This document shows positions 9,209 to 22,458 of a stretch of 54,740 nt of DNA, one piece after another; within the stretch, counting starts at the first letter, position 1; each line of letters begins with the position of its first letter. The notes below the pieces were generated by a model that was not told the origin of the DNA, did no database searches, and saw only the letters and a program-made list of their open reading frames with translations. Position numbers and translations under genes: made by a program. Where the stretch lies: contig NZ_WMII01000020.1 in assembly GCF_009711265.1 (NCBI RefSeq), forward strand, positions 1-54,740, written 5' to 3'. This DNA is from Paracoccus shanxieyensis (GTDB lineage: Bacteria > Pseudomonadota > Alphaproteobacteria > Rhodobacterales > Rhodobacteraceae).

Positions 9209-9232
9209 CAGGCGGCAAGCGATTGCCGCCTG
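9209..9232. terminator. Hairpin between convergent operons
   Basis: A perfect stem AGGCGGCAA (9210-9218), loop GCGA, TTGCCGCCT (9223-9231), extended by one C-G pair, lies 13 bp after the receptor stop and before the convergent operon end at 9303. The T run is weak, so it may act in both directions or only protect RNA ends. Confidence 0.6.
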
Positions 9233-9302
9233 TCTGCTAAGCGCGAATATAGCGCATCTTCAGGGAATTGGCGTCCGAACCTGCCCTGCTTTCGACAGGC
9301 GT

Positions 9303-10286
9303 TCAGGCGCCGGGCATCGCCTCAAGATACGACGCCCAGTTGGTCGCATTCGACCACGGATCGCCGTGCAGCAGAAGCAGGCAGCGGCCATCATGGTCAT
9401 AAAGCTCCAGCGCGGCCTCGACCCCGGCGGTGCCAAGGCGTGTGACCCAGCCCTGCCCGACCTGCGCCATGTCCACCAGAAACAGACCTGCATCCGTCTC
9501 GCAGATCAGCAGCGACCCGGCGCGGCGCAAACCAAGGGCCTGGGCCGACATGGATTGCGCCATGCCGCCAAATGGCAGCGTCGCGCTGAAACCGGCGCGG
9601 TGGTGGCACAGGAAATCCAGAAACGACGGCAGGATCGAGGTCGCGACCCGCCGCGCCCGCGCCCGCCCCAGATAGGGCAGGCAGGACAGCCGCGCCTGCC
9701 CGGCATCCAGCAGCAGATCGTCCAGATGATCGCCCAGATGCGCGCCGGTCCAACGCTGCCGGGCCTGCCGCACCCCAGCAAGGCTGACGACATTCGCCGC
9801 CTGCCACATGGCGGTGACACCCTGTTCGGACATGGGATCCAGCGCCGCGGATGGCAGGCTTTGCGCCTTCAGCCGGTCGGCATCGTCCAGAAGCTGGATC
9901 CGGTGACCGACGACGCCCGCCGCATCCACGACCGAGATCGTCGCGGGCATGCGGCGCGCAGGCATCTCGGAGCTGCGCAGCACCGAAACGGCGCGCGTTT
10001 CGTTCACGCGGATGGTGACGCGGCGGCGATTGGCGCGAAACCTGCTGCCGCAGGGCTGAAACGCGGCATAGCCGCCGCGCCCCTGAATCAGCGCGCCGGC
10101 ATTGCGCATCAGGATCTGCGCATTGTCAAAGCAGGTGCCGACCAGCGCCAGTTCTGCCAGACCCAGATCAAGCGCCTGCGTGCCCGCCAGCGCCACCAGA
10201 TCGGCCAGCTTTTCGGGCAAAGGCGCGGAGGTGGCTGCGGCGGCGCATGGGCAGGCCAGCGGCCGGGGGTCGCGTGTTTCGCGCAA
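9303..10286 (-). CDS. Putative HemS/ChuX-like haem or iron utilisation protein
   Basis: I see only remote resemblance to the haem-degrading/haem-carrier HemS-ChuX family: a repeat-like arrangement in which TISVVDAAGVVGHRIQLL and VEAALELYDHDGRCLLLLHG both look like the family's strand block ending each half, and CFDNAQILMRNAGALIQ resembles an N-terminal half. It is 327 aa, close to the 340-350 of HemS. The start is a TTG eight bases past the stop of the diflavin reductase gene; a later start is possible. Its place as the third gene after a GltB-like and a CysJ-like gene, facing a siderophore uptake locus, supports an iron-linked role. A different, lineage-specific function is possible. Confidence 0.5.
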   Translation of the reverse strand: MRETRDPRPLACPCAAAATSAPLPEKLADLVALAGTQALDLGLAELALVGTCFDNAQILMRNAGALIQGRGGYAAFQPCGSRFRANRRRVTIRVNETRAVSVLRSSEMPARRMPATISVVDAAGVVGHRIQLLDDADRLKAQSLPSAALDPMSEQGVTAMWQAANVVSLAGVRQARQRWTGAHLGDHLDDLLLDAGQARLSCLPYLGRARARRVATSILPSFLDFLCHHRAGFSATLPFGGMAQSMSAQALGLRRAGSLLICETDAGLFLVDMAQVGQGWVTRLGTAGVEAALELYDHDGRCLLLLHGDPWSNATNWASYLEAMPGA

Positions 10287-10294
10287 ATCGGACC

Positions 10295-12049
10295 TCAGTA
10301 GACATCCCGGACGTAACGCTTGTCGCGTCGCAGGCGGTTCACATATTCGGTTGCCGCCTCGGGGGTCAGACCGCCCTGGGTTTCGATGATGCGGTGCAGG
10401 CTGGCATCGACATCGCGGGCCATGCGCGTGGCATCGCCGCAGACATAGAAATGCCCGCCCTCCTCCAGCGCCGCGAACAGCGCACGGCCGTTTTCCTCCA
10501 TGCGGTTCTGCACATAGATCTTGTCCGCCTGATCGCGCGAGAAGGCCAGATCAAGCCGGGTCAGGAAGCCGCTGGCGCTCATCTGGCCGATCTCGTCTTC
10601 ATAGATGAAGTCGCTGGCGCGGTGCTGATCGCCAAAGAACAGCCAGTTCATGCCCGTGGCGCCCAAGCTGCGCCGTTCCTCAAGGAAGGCGCGGAACGGG
10701 GCGATGCCGGTGCCGGGGCCGACCATGATCATCGGCACGCTGCCATCCTGCGGCACGCGGAAACTTTTGTTGGGCGACATAAAGACCGGGCTGCTGCCAC
10801 CCTGCTGATCGGCCAGAAAGGTCGAACAGACGCCCCCATGCGCGCGGTCGCCCGCCATCCAGCGCACGGCGGCGACGGTCAGATGCACCTCGCCGGGATG
10901 GGCCTTCGGGCTGGATGAGATCGAATAGGCCCGGTGCTGCAAGGGCTTAAGCCAGCCCAAAAACTCGGCCGCATCCAGCTTCAGACCGGGGGCAAGGTTC
11001 AGCAGGTCCAGCGTGTCGCGGCCCCACAGGAACGCCTCCAGCGCCTCTTTGTCGCCATTGGCCAGCACATGGGACAGTTCTTCGTGTCCCGCGCGCTTGC
11101 CGATCTCGGCGATCAGGTCACGCGGCGGGGTGCGGATTTCAAGGCGGCGGGTCAGCAGATCCGAAAGCCCGGCATCCTGACCGGGGATGGCCAGATCCGG
11201 CGCCGCCCCAAGGCGCGCCAGCAGCGCCTGAACCAGCGCGGGATTGTTCACCGGCATCACGCCAAGCGCGTCGCCCGCCTCATAGCTTAAACCGCTATCG
11301 CCCAGATCAAAGGCAAAATGCCGGATCTCCTTGGCGGAATTCGCGCCGGACAGCAGGCGGTTCTGGATCAGCCGCGCCGCATAGGGGTTCTTGCGGCCAA
11401 AGCCGGTCTTGCTGGCCGCAGGGGCGGGCTCGGCGGTCGGGGCGGCAGCGGGGGCCGTGCCGCTGTCGGCAGGCAGAACACTGGACAGCCATGCGGCGGC
11501 GGCATCCTCGAAATCGACATCGCAATCGACCCGCGCGCCCAGCCGCTGCGCGCCAAGCTGTTCCAGCCGCGTGTCGATCAGCTTGCCGGCCTGACAGAAA
11601 TGTTCATATCCCGTATCGCCAAGCGCCAGCACGCCAAAGGACAGCCGTTCCAGCCGGGGGGCATCGGGACCGGACAGCGCATCCCAGAACTGATGCGCAT
11701 TGTCGGGCATCTCACCCTCGCCATAGGTCGAGATGACGATGATCGCCCGCTCCATTCCGGCCAGCCGGGACATGTCGATGGCGTCCAGTTCCTCGATCCG
11801 GGGCTGAAAGCCGCGGGCGCGGGCAAGGGCGGCGGCCTGCTGGGCAAGGTCTTCGGCCGTGCCGGTCTGCGTGCCGTAAAGGATGTCCAGCGGCTTCAGC
11901 GTCTGCGCGGCAGGGGCCGAGGCGATGGCTCCGCCCGCAAGATCGGCCGCCATGGCGCTGCGCGAATGCAGCCCGGCCAGAAACCCCGCCAGCCATGTGC
12001 GCTGATCGCCACTAAAGGGCGCGTCGTCAGGAATATAGGGCAATTGCAT
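10295..12049 (-). CDS. CysJ-type diflavin reductase
   Basis: NADPH-dependent FMN/FAD reductase of the sulfite-reductase alpha-subunit type. Seen: flavodoxin domain at about residues 50-200 (LYGTQTGTAEDLA for FMN phosphate, STYGEGEMPDNA, LALGDTGYEHFC), linker rich in Ala/Pro, FAD-binding domain with RAYSISSSP and GGVCSTFL, and NADPH domain with MVGPGTGIAPFRAFLEERR, FFGDQ, YVCGDATRMARDV, ending in KRYVRDVY. At 584 aa it matches CysJ. No cysI-type haemoprotein lies in the window. The upstream GltB-like gene ends three bases before its ATG, so the two are probably translated together, and it may be that protein's electron donor, or a ferric reductase, rather than part of sulfite reductase. Confidence 0.88.
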   Translation of the reverse strand: MQLPYIPDDAPFSGDQRTWLAGFLAGLHSRSAMAADLAGGAIASAPAAQTLKPLDILYGTQTGTAEDLAQQAAALARARGFQPRIEELDAIDMSRLAGMERAIIVISTYGEGEMPDNAHQFWDALSGPDAPRLERLSFGVLALGDTGYEHFCQAGKLIDTRLEQLGAQRLGARVDCDVDFEDAAAAWLSSVLPADSGTAPAAAPTAEPAPAASKTGFGRKNPYAARLIQNRLLSGANSAKEIRHFAFDLGDSGLSYEAGDALGVMPVNNPALVQALLARLGAAPDLAIPGQDAGLSDLLTRRLEIRTPPRDLIAEIGKRAGHEELSHVLANGDKEALEAFLWGRDTLDLLNLAPGLKLDAAEFLGWLKPLQHRAYSISSSPKAHPGEVHLTVAAVRWMAGDRAHGGVCSTFLADQQGGSSPVFMSPNKSFRVPQDGSVPMIMVGPGTGIAPFRAFLEERRSLGATGMNWLFFGDQHRASDFIYEDEIGQMSASGFLTRLDLAFSRDQADKIYVQNRMEENGRALFAALEEGGHFYVCGDATRMARDVDASLHRIIETQGGLTPEAATEYVNRLRRDKRYVRDVY

Positions 12050-12052
12050 GTC

Positions 12053-17524
<5,472 letters not shown>

Positions 17525-18005
17525 TCGGGCAACCTCGCATATTCCAGGCGACGCAAAGACCGGCACGGCAAAAACCGACCGGAGGCGACAAATCTTTTCG
17601 GGATACCTGGCAAATGCTGACATGCAGCAAGCTGGCCGGAGGCGGTGATACCCAAAGCCCGGGCTCAGATCAACGAAAAATGCTGGGCGCGACGCAGATG
17701 TGTGCGGGGCATGGATGCGTGATGGCAGGCTGGCGCTGCGTGGCGCGGGCGACAGCTTTGCAGCCTCCGGGACCGGCAGCGCCTGCCCGCCAGAAGCCGC
17801 CCATATCCCGGCGTAACGCGCTGAACGCGCTTGCGATCAGCGTGTCGGAGCCAAGTAGGAAAGCTTCGCTGCCCCCTGCCCCCGAACCCGCCATGCGCCC
17901 GGCCATGCCCCGCGAAAAACGCCGGAAATGCGGCTGTCACAAGAATGCAAGCCTTTGCGCAAAAACCCCTTGTTTCCGGGGATGCCGATCCATATACGGG
18001 GCGGC
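17525..18005. other. Gene-free region before tRNA-Ser
   Basis: About 480 bases between the GltB-like start and the tRNA. If the alternative ATG at 17623 is used the gap is 380 bases. Reading frames here are short and lack family features. It must hold the promoter of the leftward GltB-like operon, which I could not pinpoint, and it holds the tRNA promoter at its right end. Confidence 0.5.
17970..17998 (+). promoter_or_regulatory. Probable sigma-70 promoter of tRNA-Ser
   Basis: TTGTTT at 17970-17975, a 17-bp spacer and TATACG at 17993-17998, ending seven bases before the mature tRNA. Confidence 0.5.
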
Positions 18006-18095
18006 GGAGACGTGGCCGAGTGGTCGAAGGCACACCCCTGCTAAGGGTGCAGACGGGAGACCGTCTCGAGGGTTCGAATCCCTTCGTCTCCGCCA
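18006..18095 (+). tRNA. tRNA-Ser (anticodon GCU)
   Basis: Acceptor GGAGACG (18006-18012) pairs with CGTCTCC (18085-18091), G is the discriminator and CCA is encoded at 18093-18095. The anticodon stem is CACCC/GGGTG with loop CTGCTAA, giving GCT at 18040-18042, which reads AGC and AGU. A long variable arm and the T loop GGTTCGAATCC are as in class II serine tRNAs. tRNA-Ser genes are common integrase targets, but no duplicate of its 3' end was seen elsewhere in the window. Confidence 0.97.
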
Positions 18096-18121
18096 CTTGC
18101 CCCTGCGAAAGCGTTCTCCCC

Positions 18122-18143
18122 ATCCGGCTGCGGCCGGATTTTT
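18122..18143 (+). terminator. Intrinsic terminator after tRNA-Ser
   Basis: Stem ATCCGGC (18122-18128), loop TGCG, GCCGGAT (18133-18139), then TTTT, 27 bp after the tRNA end. Confidence 0.8.
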
Positions 18144-18366
18144 CCGTTGTTTTCAAGGGTTATGCGGGAGGGGCTGAGCACTGCAGCTGCCGCTAGGTGG
18201 CCCGAAAGCGGTCTCTCAGGGCCAATATTCTCCGGACCTGTTGACTGCACGGATTTGGTGAATTTTTTGCAAGCCACTAAAAACGCTATGCTTTCTAAGC
18301 CACGCAGCTGAGCACTTCGATTTCAGGGGCGCGCACAGAAGGAACATAAATCGAACTCCGCCGCCT

Positions 18367-19320
18367 TCAGCCAACCGTTCCTGCCGCGATGTCTTGGCTC
18401 GCCTCCCAGTCCGCGTAGGTGCGTCCGTCCGGAAGCTTCCAGAGAATTCGACCGTTTGCGCTCGCGCCGATGACGGTCGCAGCTGCGGCAGATGCGGATG
18501 TGAAGCTGTAGTCGCTTGTGAAGATGAGGAAATCACCTTCTTCGCGAAGGACGCCCTTCTCTATGAGGGTGTTCCTGAGGGTGGCCGTACCTCTTGGTAT
18601 CGTTCGCGTAGTTCGGACCCTCGCCTTGGATCCGGCAGTGATCACGAAGTCCCCTGAGGGGCCGATCTCCATCTCCGCTGCGAAGCCCTCGCCGCGAAAG
18701 AAAAAGCGAGGGCTCGCGTGGGCTTCAGCCGTTGGCAACGCCTGCTCCAGCATCTGTTCCGGGGCGCGCCCCCGGATTTCACGAAACAAATCCCAGCCAA
18801 GAGCACCGACCAGCGTTTTTGTCTGATCCACGAACTCGTCCATGGCGGCACGGTCGGGCAGCGGCAACTTGCCGGCATCGTCGGAGGGTGTCCGCGTATT
18901 GGGAAGGGTCCAGCGAGGATTACTTCCTGCGCCGCGGATCAGGCAGGCCTCGACATACCGAGCGTGGCTCTTGGTCAGGTTCTCGTCCTTGCTGATCAGG
19001 ACGACCGTATCGGTCCAGAAACCCTTGGCGTCTCGCCCTCCCTCGTTGGAGTTGTGATACGACAGGCGGGCGCCGACACCTTCCGACTCGCCGATGTAGG
19101 AAAGCTGACGATCCTGCGCATCCTCGTCAGCGCCGATCAGTATGTACACGCCGGGCCGCTCGATCTCGGGGAAGGCCTCGCGGACCCGTCGCAGCTGGTT
19201 GCGGCGGAAGGCGATGGCCTGGATCGTCGACATCGAAATCTGCGCCACCCGAATGCCGTTCGGATCGCCGTCGAGCAGGAAGATGTTGATCGAGCGGGGT
19301 TTCACATTTTCGCCTTGCAT
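18367..19320 (-). CDS. GIY-YIG nuclease-fold protein with DUF4357
   Basis: Seen: an N-terminal GIY-YIG-like domain (RPGVYILIGADE, then LSYIGESEGVGARL and WTDTVVLISKDENLTKSHARYVEACLI, about residues 55-130) and a C-terminal DUF4357 block (DFLIFTSDYSFTSASAAAATVIG with NGRILWKLPDGRTYADW). It is 317 aa. DUF4357 proteins with a GIY-YIG domain commonly accompany type I R-M genes, and this one is divergent from an antitoxin gene that leads the hsd operon. Its cellular role is not established; a nuclease linked to defence is the natural guess. The catalytic Arg/Glu of GIY-YIG could be the R and E in GARL and VEACL, which I infer from position. Confidence 0.82.
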   Translation of the reverse strand: MQGENVKPRSINIFLLDGDPNGIRVAQISMSTIQAIAFRRNQLRRVREAFPEIERPGVYILIGADEDAQDRQLSYIGESEGVGARLSYHNSNEGGRDAKGFWTDTVVLISKDENLTKSHARYVEACLIRGAGSNPRWTLPNTRTPSDDAGKLPLPDRAAMDEFVDQTKTLVGALGWDLFREIRGRAPEQMLEQALPTAEAHASPRFFFRGEGFAAEMEIGPSGDFVITAGSKARVRTTRTIPRGTATLRNTLIEKGVLREEGDFLIFTSDYSFTSASAAAATVIGASANGRILWKLPDGRTYADWEASQDIAAGTVG

Positions 19321-19339
19321 CCATGGCCACTTTGGCCAC

Positions 19340-19381
19340 TATTGCCTGATCGTTAGCAGGTGGTACACCATGCAGGCAATA
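19340..19381. promoter_or_regulatory. Inverted repeat flanking the antitoxin start
   Basis: TATTGCCTG (19340-19348) and CAGGCAATA (19373-19381) form a perfect 9-bp inverted repeat around a 24-bp spacer that includes a smaller TGGT/ACCA element (19361-19370) and the ATG of the Phd-type gene. Phd/YefM antitoxins bind such palindromes to repress themselves, and this site could also serve the divergent GIY-YIG gene. Confidence 0.45.
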
Positions 19382-19549
19382 TCAGCCAAGGACGCGAAGT
19401 ATAATTTCGGCAGGCTGATCGACATGGCGCGGGCTGAACCCGTCACCGTCGAAAAGCATGGCCGGGCAGTCGTCGTCGTGCTGGCAGTTGAAGAGTATGA
19501 GCGATTGAAGGCAATGGAAGCGGGGCACAATGATCAGTCGAGTAAGTAA
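19370..19549 (+). CDS. Phd/YefM-family antitoxin-like protein, no toxin
   Basis: A 59-aa DNA-binding protein of the Phd fold: ISAKDAKYNFGRLIDMARAEPVTVEKHGRAVVVVLAVEEYERLK matches the family along its length (start helix with K-x-NFG, then P-V-x-V-x-K-x-GR-x-VVVL). The C-terminal toxin-neutralising tail is very short. No RelE, Doc or PIN toxin gene follows: 42 bp later comes hsdM. It may act as a transcriptional regulator of the R-M operon, a role inferred from position and from the palindrome over its start. Confidence 0.85.
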   Translation: MQAISAKDAKYNFGRLIDMARAEPVTVEKHGRAVVVVLAVEEYERLKAMEAGHNDQSSK

Positions 19550-19591
19550 GGGCGGGGATTTCGGCTCGACATCAGCTATGGGTTCCCGACC

Positions 19592-21166
19592 GTGAGCGAC
19601 GCCAGCGGGATCGAACGCGCCGAGTTACACAAGACCATCTGGCGCATCGCCAACGACCTGCGCGGAAGCGTCGATGGGTGGGATTTCAAGAGCTACGTCC
19701 TCGGGATGCTGTTCTACCGTTTCATTTCGGAGAACCTGACCAGCTATCTGAACGAACAGGAGCGCCGCGCGGGCAGCCCGAATTTCGACTATGCGAAGCT
19801 GGGAGATGCGGAGGCCGAGTTCGGCCGCACGGAAACCGTGAAGGAAAAGGGCTTTTACATCCTGCCCTCGGAGCTGTTTGCCAATGTGCGGGCACGGGCG
19901 CGTCACGACGCCAACCTGAACGAAACCCTTGAACGCATTTTCAGCCATATCGAGGGCTCGGCCCTTGGTGCGGACAGCGAAGACGACTTCAAGGGGCTGT
20001 TCGACGATCTTGACGTCAACAGCAGCAAGCTTGGCCCGACCGTTGCCCGGCGCAACGAAAAGCTGGTCGGCCTCTTGGACGCCATCGGCGATTTGCCGTT
20101 ATCGCGCGCCGGCTTCACAGGCAACAGTATCGATCTGTTCGGCGATGCCTATGAATACCTGATGCAGATGTATGCCTCGACCGCCGGCAAGTCGGGGGGC
20201 GAGTTCTATACACCGCAAGAGGTGTCCGAGCTGCTGGCCCGCGTCACCGTGCTGGGCAAGACCGAGGTGAACAAGGTCTATGATCCGGCCTGCGGTTCCG
20301 GCTCCCTGCTCCTCAGCTTTGCCAAGGTGCTGGGCCACGACCGAGTACGGCAGGGCTTCTTTGGGCAGGAGATCAACCTGACCACCTACAACCTGTGCCG
20401 CATCAACATGTTCCTGCACGATGTGAACTATGAGAAATTCGACATCGCCCATGGTGACACGCTGACCGACCCGGCGCATTGGGATGATGAGCCGTTCGAG
20501 GCCATCGTGTCCAATCCGCCCTATTCGATCCGCTGGGCGGGCGACGCCAATCCGCTGCTGATCAACGACCCGCGCTTTGCGCCTGCCGGAGTTCTGGCGC
20601 CGAAAAGCAAGGCGGATCTCGCCTTCACCATGCATATCCTGTCTTGGCTGGCGGTGAACGGCACCGCCGCCATCGTCGAGTTTCCTGGGGTGCTGTATCG
20701 GGGCGGGGCCGAGCAGAAGATCCGCAAATATCTGATCGACAACAACTATGTCGATGCGGTGATCCAGTTGCCGCCCGATCTGTTCTTCGGCACCACGATC
20801 GCAACTTGCATCATCGTGCTGAAGAAATCGAAATCCGACAACGCCACGCTGTTCATCGACGCAAGCACCGCGTTCACGAGGGTTGGCAACAAGAACCGGC
20901 TGGCAGCCGCGCATCGGCAAGCCATCCTCGACGCCTGTGCCGAGCGCAAGGACGTGGCCCATTTCGCGCGGCTGGTCGAGAATGCCGGGATTGCCGAAAA
21001 CGGCTATAACATCTCGGTCTCGTCCTATGTCACGCAGGAGGATCGGCGCGAAGCGGTGGATATCGGCGCGCTCAATGCCGAAATCGCAGGCATCGTTGCC
21101 CGCCAGGCCGAGTTGCGCCGGGCCATCGACGCCATCGTGGCCGATCTGGAAGGGGCCGGGGCATGA
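19592..21166 (+). CDS. hsdM: Type I R-M system, DNA methyltransferase subunit
   Basis: Methylates adenine at N6 in the site read by HsdS, and is required for restriction too. Seen: an N-terminal HsdM helical domain (residues 1-150, starting LHKTIWRIANDLRG, YVLGMLFYRFISENL), SAM-binding motif YDPACGSGSLLL at about 229, GGEFYTPQEV before it, and catalytic NPPY at about 309 in VSNPPYSIRW, followed by ADLAFTMHILSWL. It is 524 aa, normal. The start is a GTG; no ATG fits the family N-terminus better. The stop overlaps the hsdS ATG by four bases. Confidence 0.95.
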   Translation: MSDASGIERAELHKTIWRIANDLRGSVDGWDFKSYVLGMLFYRFISENLTSYLNEQERRAGSPNFDYAKLGDAEAEFGRTETVKEKGFYILPSELFANVRARARHDANLNETLERIFSHIEGSALGADSEDDFKGLFDDLDVNSSKLGPTVARRNEKLVGLLDAIGDLPLSRAGFTGNSIDLFGDAYEYLMQMYASTAGKSGGEFYTPQEVSELLARVTVLGKTEVNKVYDPACGSGSLLLSFAKVLGHDRVRQGFFGQEINLTTYNLCRINMFLHDVNYEKFDIAHGDTLTDPAHWDDEPFEAIVSNPPYSIRWAGDANPLLINDPRFAPAGVLAPKSKADLAFTMHILSWLAVNGTAAIVEFPGVLYRGGAEQKIRKYLIDNNYVDAVIQLPPDLFFGTTIATCIIVLKKSKSDNATLFIDASTAFTRVGNKNRLAAAHRQAILDACAERKDVAHFARLVENAGIAENGYNISVSSYVTQEDRREAVDIGALNAEIAGIVARQAELRRAIDAIVADLEGAGA

Positions 21167-22458
21167 GCCGGATCGACGCGCTGATTGCGAACCTGTGCTC
21201 GGATGGGGTGGAGTTCAAAGCCATCGGCGAATTTGGCGAGTTGGTGCGCGGCAACGGCATGCCGAAGTCCGATTTCGTGGAAGCCGGGGTTGGCTGTATT
21301 CATTACGGTCAAATCTATACCTACTATGGAGCGTGGGCTTCGGAGACAATTTCGTTCGTCCCGGCCGAGAAAGCAGCCCGATTGGCCAAGGTCGATCCCG
21401 GCGATCTGATCATCACCAACACCAGCGAGAACCTCGACGATGTTTGCAAGGCCGTTGCCTGGCTGGGGGATGAGCAGATCGTTACAGGAGGACACGCCAC
21501 GGTACTGAAGCACGGGCAAGATCCGAAGTATCTTTCCTACTATCTTCAGACGCCGCATTTCTTTGGAGAGAAGAAACGGCTTGCTACGGGAACCAAGGTC
21601 ATCGACGTATCGGCAAAAAGCCTTGCCAAGATCAAAATTCCCGTCCCGCCACTCGAGATTCAGCAAGAAATCGTTGTAATACTTGATAAATTTACTAAGC
21701 TGGAGGCGGAGCTGGAGGCGGAGCTGGAGGCGGAGCTGGAGGCGCGGCGGCGCCAGTATCGTCACTACCGCGATGCCCTGCTCAGCTTCGGAGCAAGCAG
21801 CAAGCAGCAAGCAGCAAGCAGCAAGCAGCAAGCAGCAAGCAGCAAGCAGCAAGCAGCAAGCGTAAGGTGGATGGCTTTGGGCGCAATAGGTAATTTCGTT
21901 CGTGGGGCTGGCATTCAGAAGTCGGATTTCACCGAAACCGGCCTCGGCTGTATCCATTATGGCCAGATTCACACGCATTACGGTGTTTGGGCAGATCAAA
22001 CGAAATCCTTCGTCGATCCGGGTTTTGCAGCCCGCGCCCGCAAGGCCCATGCCGGCGATCTGGTCATTGCGACGACCAGCGAGGACGATGAGGCAGTAGC
22101 CAAGGCCGTCGCGTGGCTGGGCGACGAGGATGTGGCAGTCAGCACCGACGCCTATATCTTCCGGCACTCGATCAATCCGAAATACATGTCCTATTTCTTC
22201 CAGACGGAATTGTTTCAGTCGCAGAAGAAGCCGCATATCACCGGAACCAAGGTCCGCCGCATCTCGGGCGAGAGCCTTGCGAAGATCCGGATTCCTGTCC
22301 CGCCCCGGGAGGAGCAGGACCGCATCGTTTCCATCCTCGACCGTTTCGACATGCTGGTGAATGACCTCTCCAGCGGCCTGCCGGCCGAGATCGTCGCCCG
22401 CCGCCGCCAGTATGAGCATTACCGCGACCGACTGCTGACCTTCCCCGAGGCCGCATGA
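21163..22458 (+). CDS. hsdS: Type I R-M system, specificity subunit with two repeat tracts
   Basis: Reads the DNA target and bridges two HsdM subunits. Seen: first target-recognition domain at about residues 15-165, first conserved helix with KLEAELEAELEAELEARRR (12-bp DNA repeats), a linker of SSKQQAA heptapeptides (7-bp DNA repeats), second recognition domain at about 238-400, and a second conserved helix ending RRRQYEHYRDRLL. The two recognition domains are clearly duplicated: about 29 of 45 aligned residues match across the block containing KSDF, GCIHYGQI and YG-W. A near-palindromic, interrupted target is therefore likely. It is 431 aa and intact in this copy, but any change of the 7-bp tract not divisible by three units would split it. 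Confidence 0.95.
   Translation: MSRIDALIANLCSDGVEFKAIGEFGELVRGNGMPKSDFVEAGVGCIHYGQIYTYYGAWASETISFVPAEKAARLAKVDPGDLIITNTSENLDDVCKAVAWLGDEQIVTGGHATVLKHGQDPKYLSYYLQTPHFFGEKKRLATGTKVIDVSAKSLAKIKIPVPPLEIQQEIVVILDKFTKLEAELEAELEAELEARRRQYRHYRDALLSFGASSKQQAASSKQQAASSKQQAASVRWMALGAIGNFVRGAGIQKSDFTETGLGCIHYGQIHTHYGVWADQTKSFVDPGFAARARKAHAGDLVIATTSEDDEAVAKAVAWLGDEDVAVSTDAYIFRHSINPKYMSYFFQTELFQSQKKPHITGTKVRRISGESLAKIRIPVPPREEQDRIVSILDRFDMLVNDLSSGLPAEIVARRRQYEHYRDRLLTFPEAA
21699..21744 (+). repeat. 12-bp tandem repeat in hsdS, 3.8 copies
   Basis: Unit GCTGGAGGCGGA, three full copies plus ten bases. It encodes repeated L-E-A-E in the central helix. Repeat number is frame-neutral; in EcoR124-type enzymes change in a comparable 12-bp repeat alters the spacer between half-sites. 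Confidence 0.95.
21793..21861 (+). repeat. 7-bp tandem repeat in hsdS, 9.9 copies
   Basis: Unit GCAAGCA, nine perfect copies (21793-21855) plus GCAAGC. Three units make 21 bp and the heptapeptide period. One or two units gained or lost shifts the frame: one shifted frame stops at TAA 21863-21865 at once, the other at TAA 21891-21893. Confidence 0.97.

Noticed and set aside
10295..12049. Assimilatory sulfite reductase operon
   Set aside because: No CysI haemoprotein or other cysteine-synthesis gene is adjacent; the neighbours are GltB-like and HemS-like.
18006..18095. tRNA-Ser as attachment site of the R-M island or prophage
   Set aside because: I looked for a second copy of the tRNA 3' end near 1-277, after hsdR and elsewhere and saw none; the nearer recombinase is also a serine type, which rarely uses tRNA genes.
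21793..21861. Short repeats taken as a CRISPR array
   Set aside because: Units are contiguous 7-mers with no spacers and lie in frame inside hsdS; no cas genes are present.
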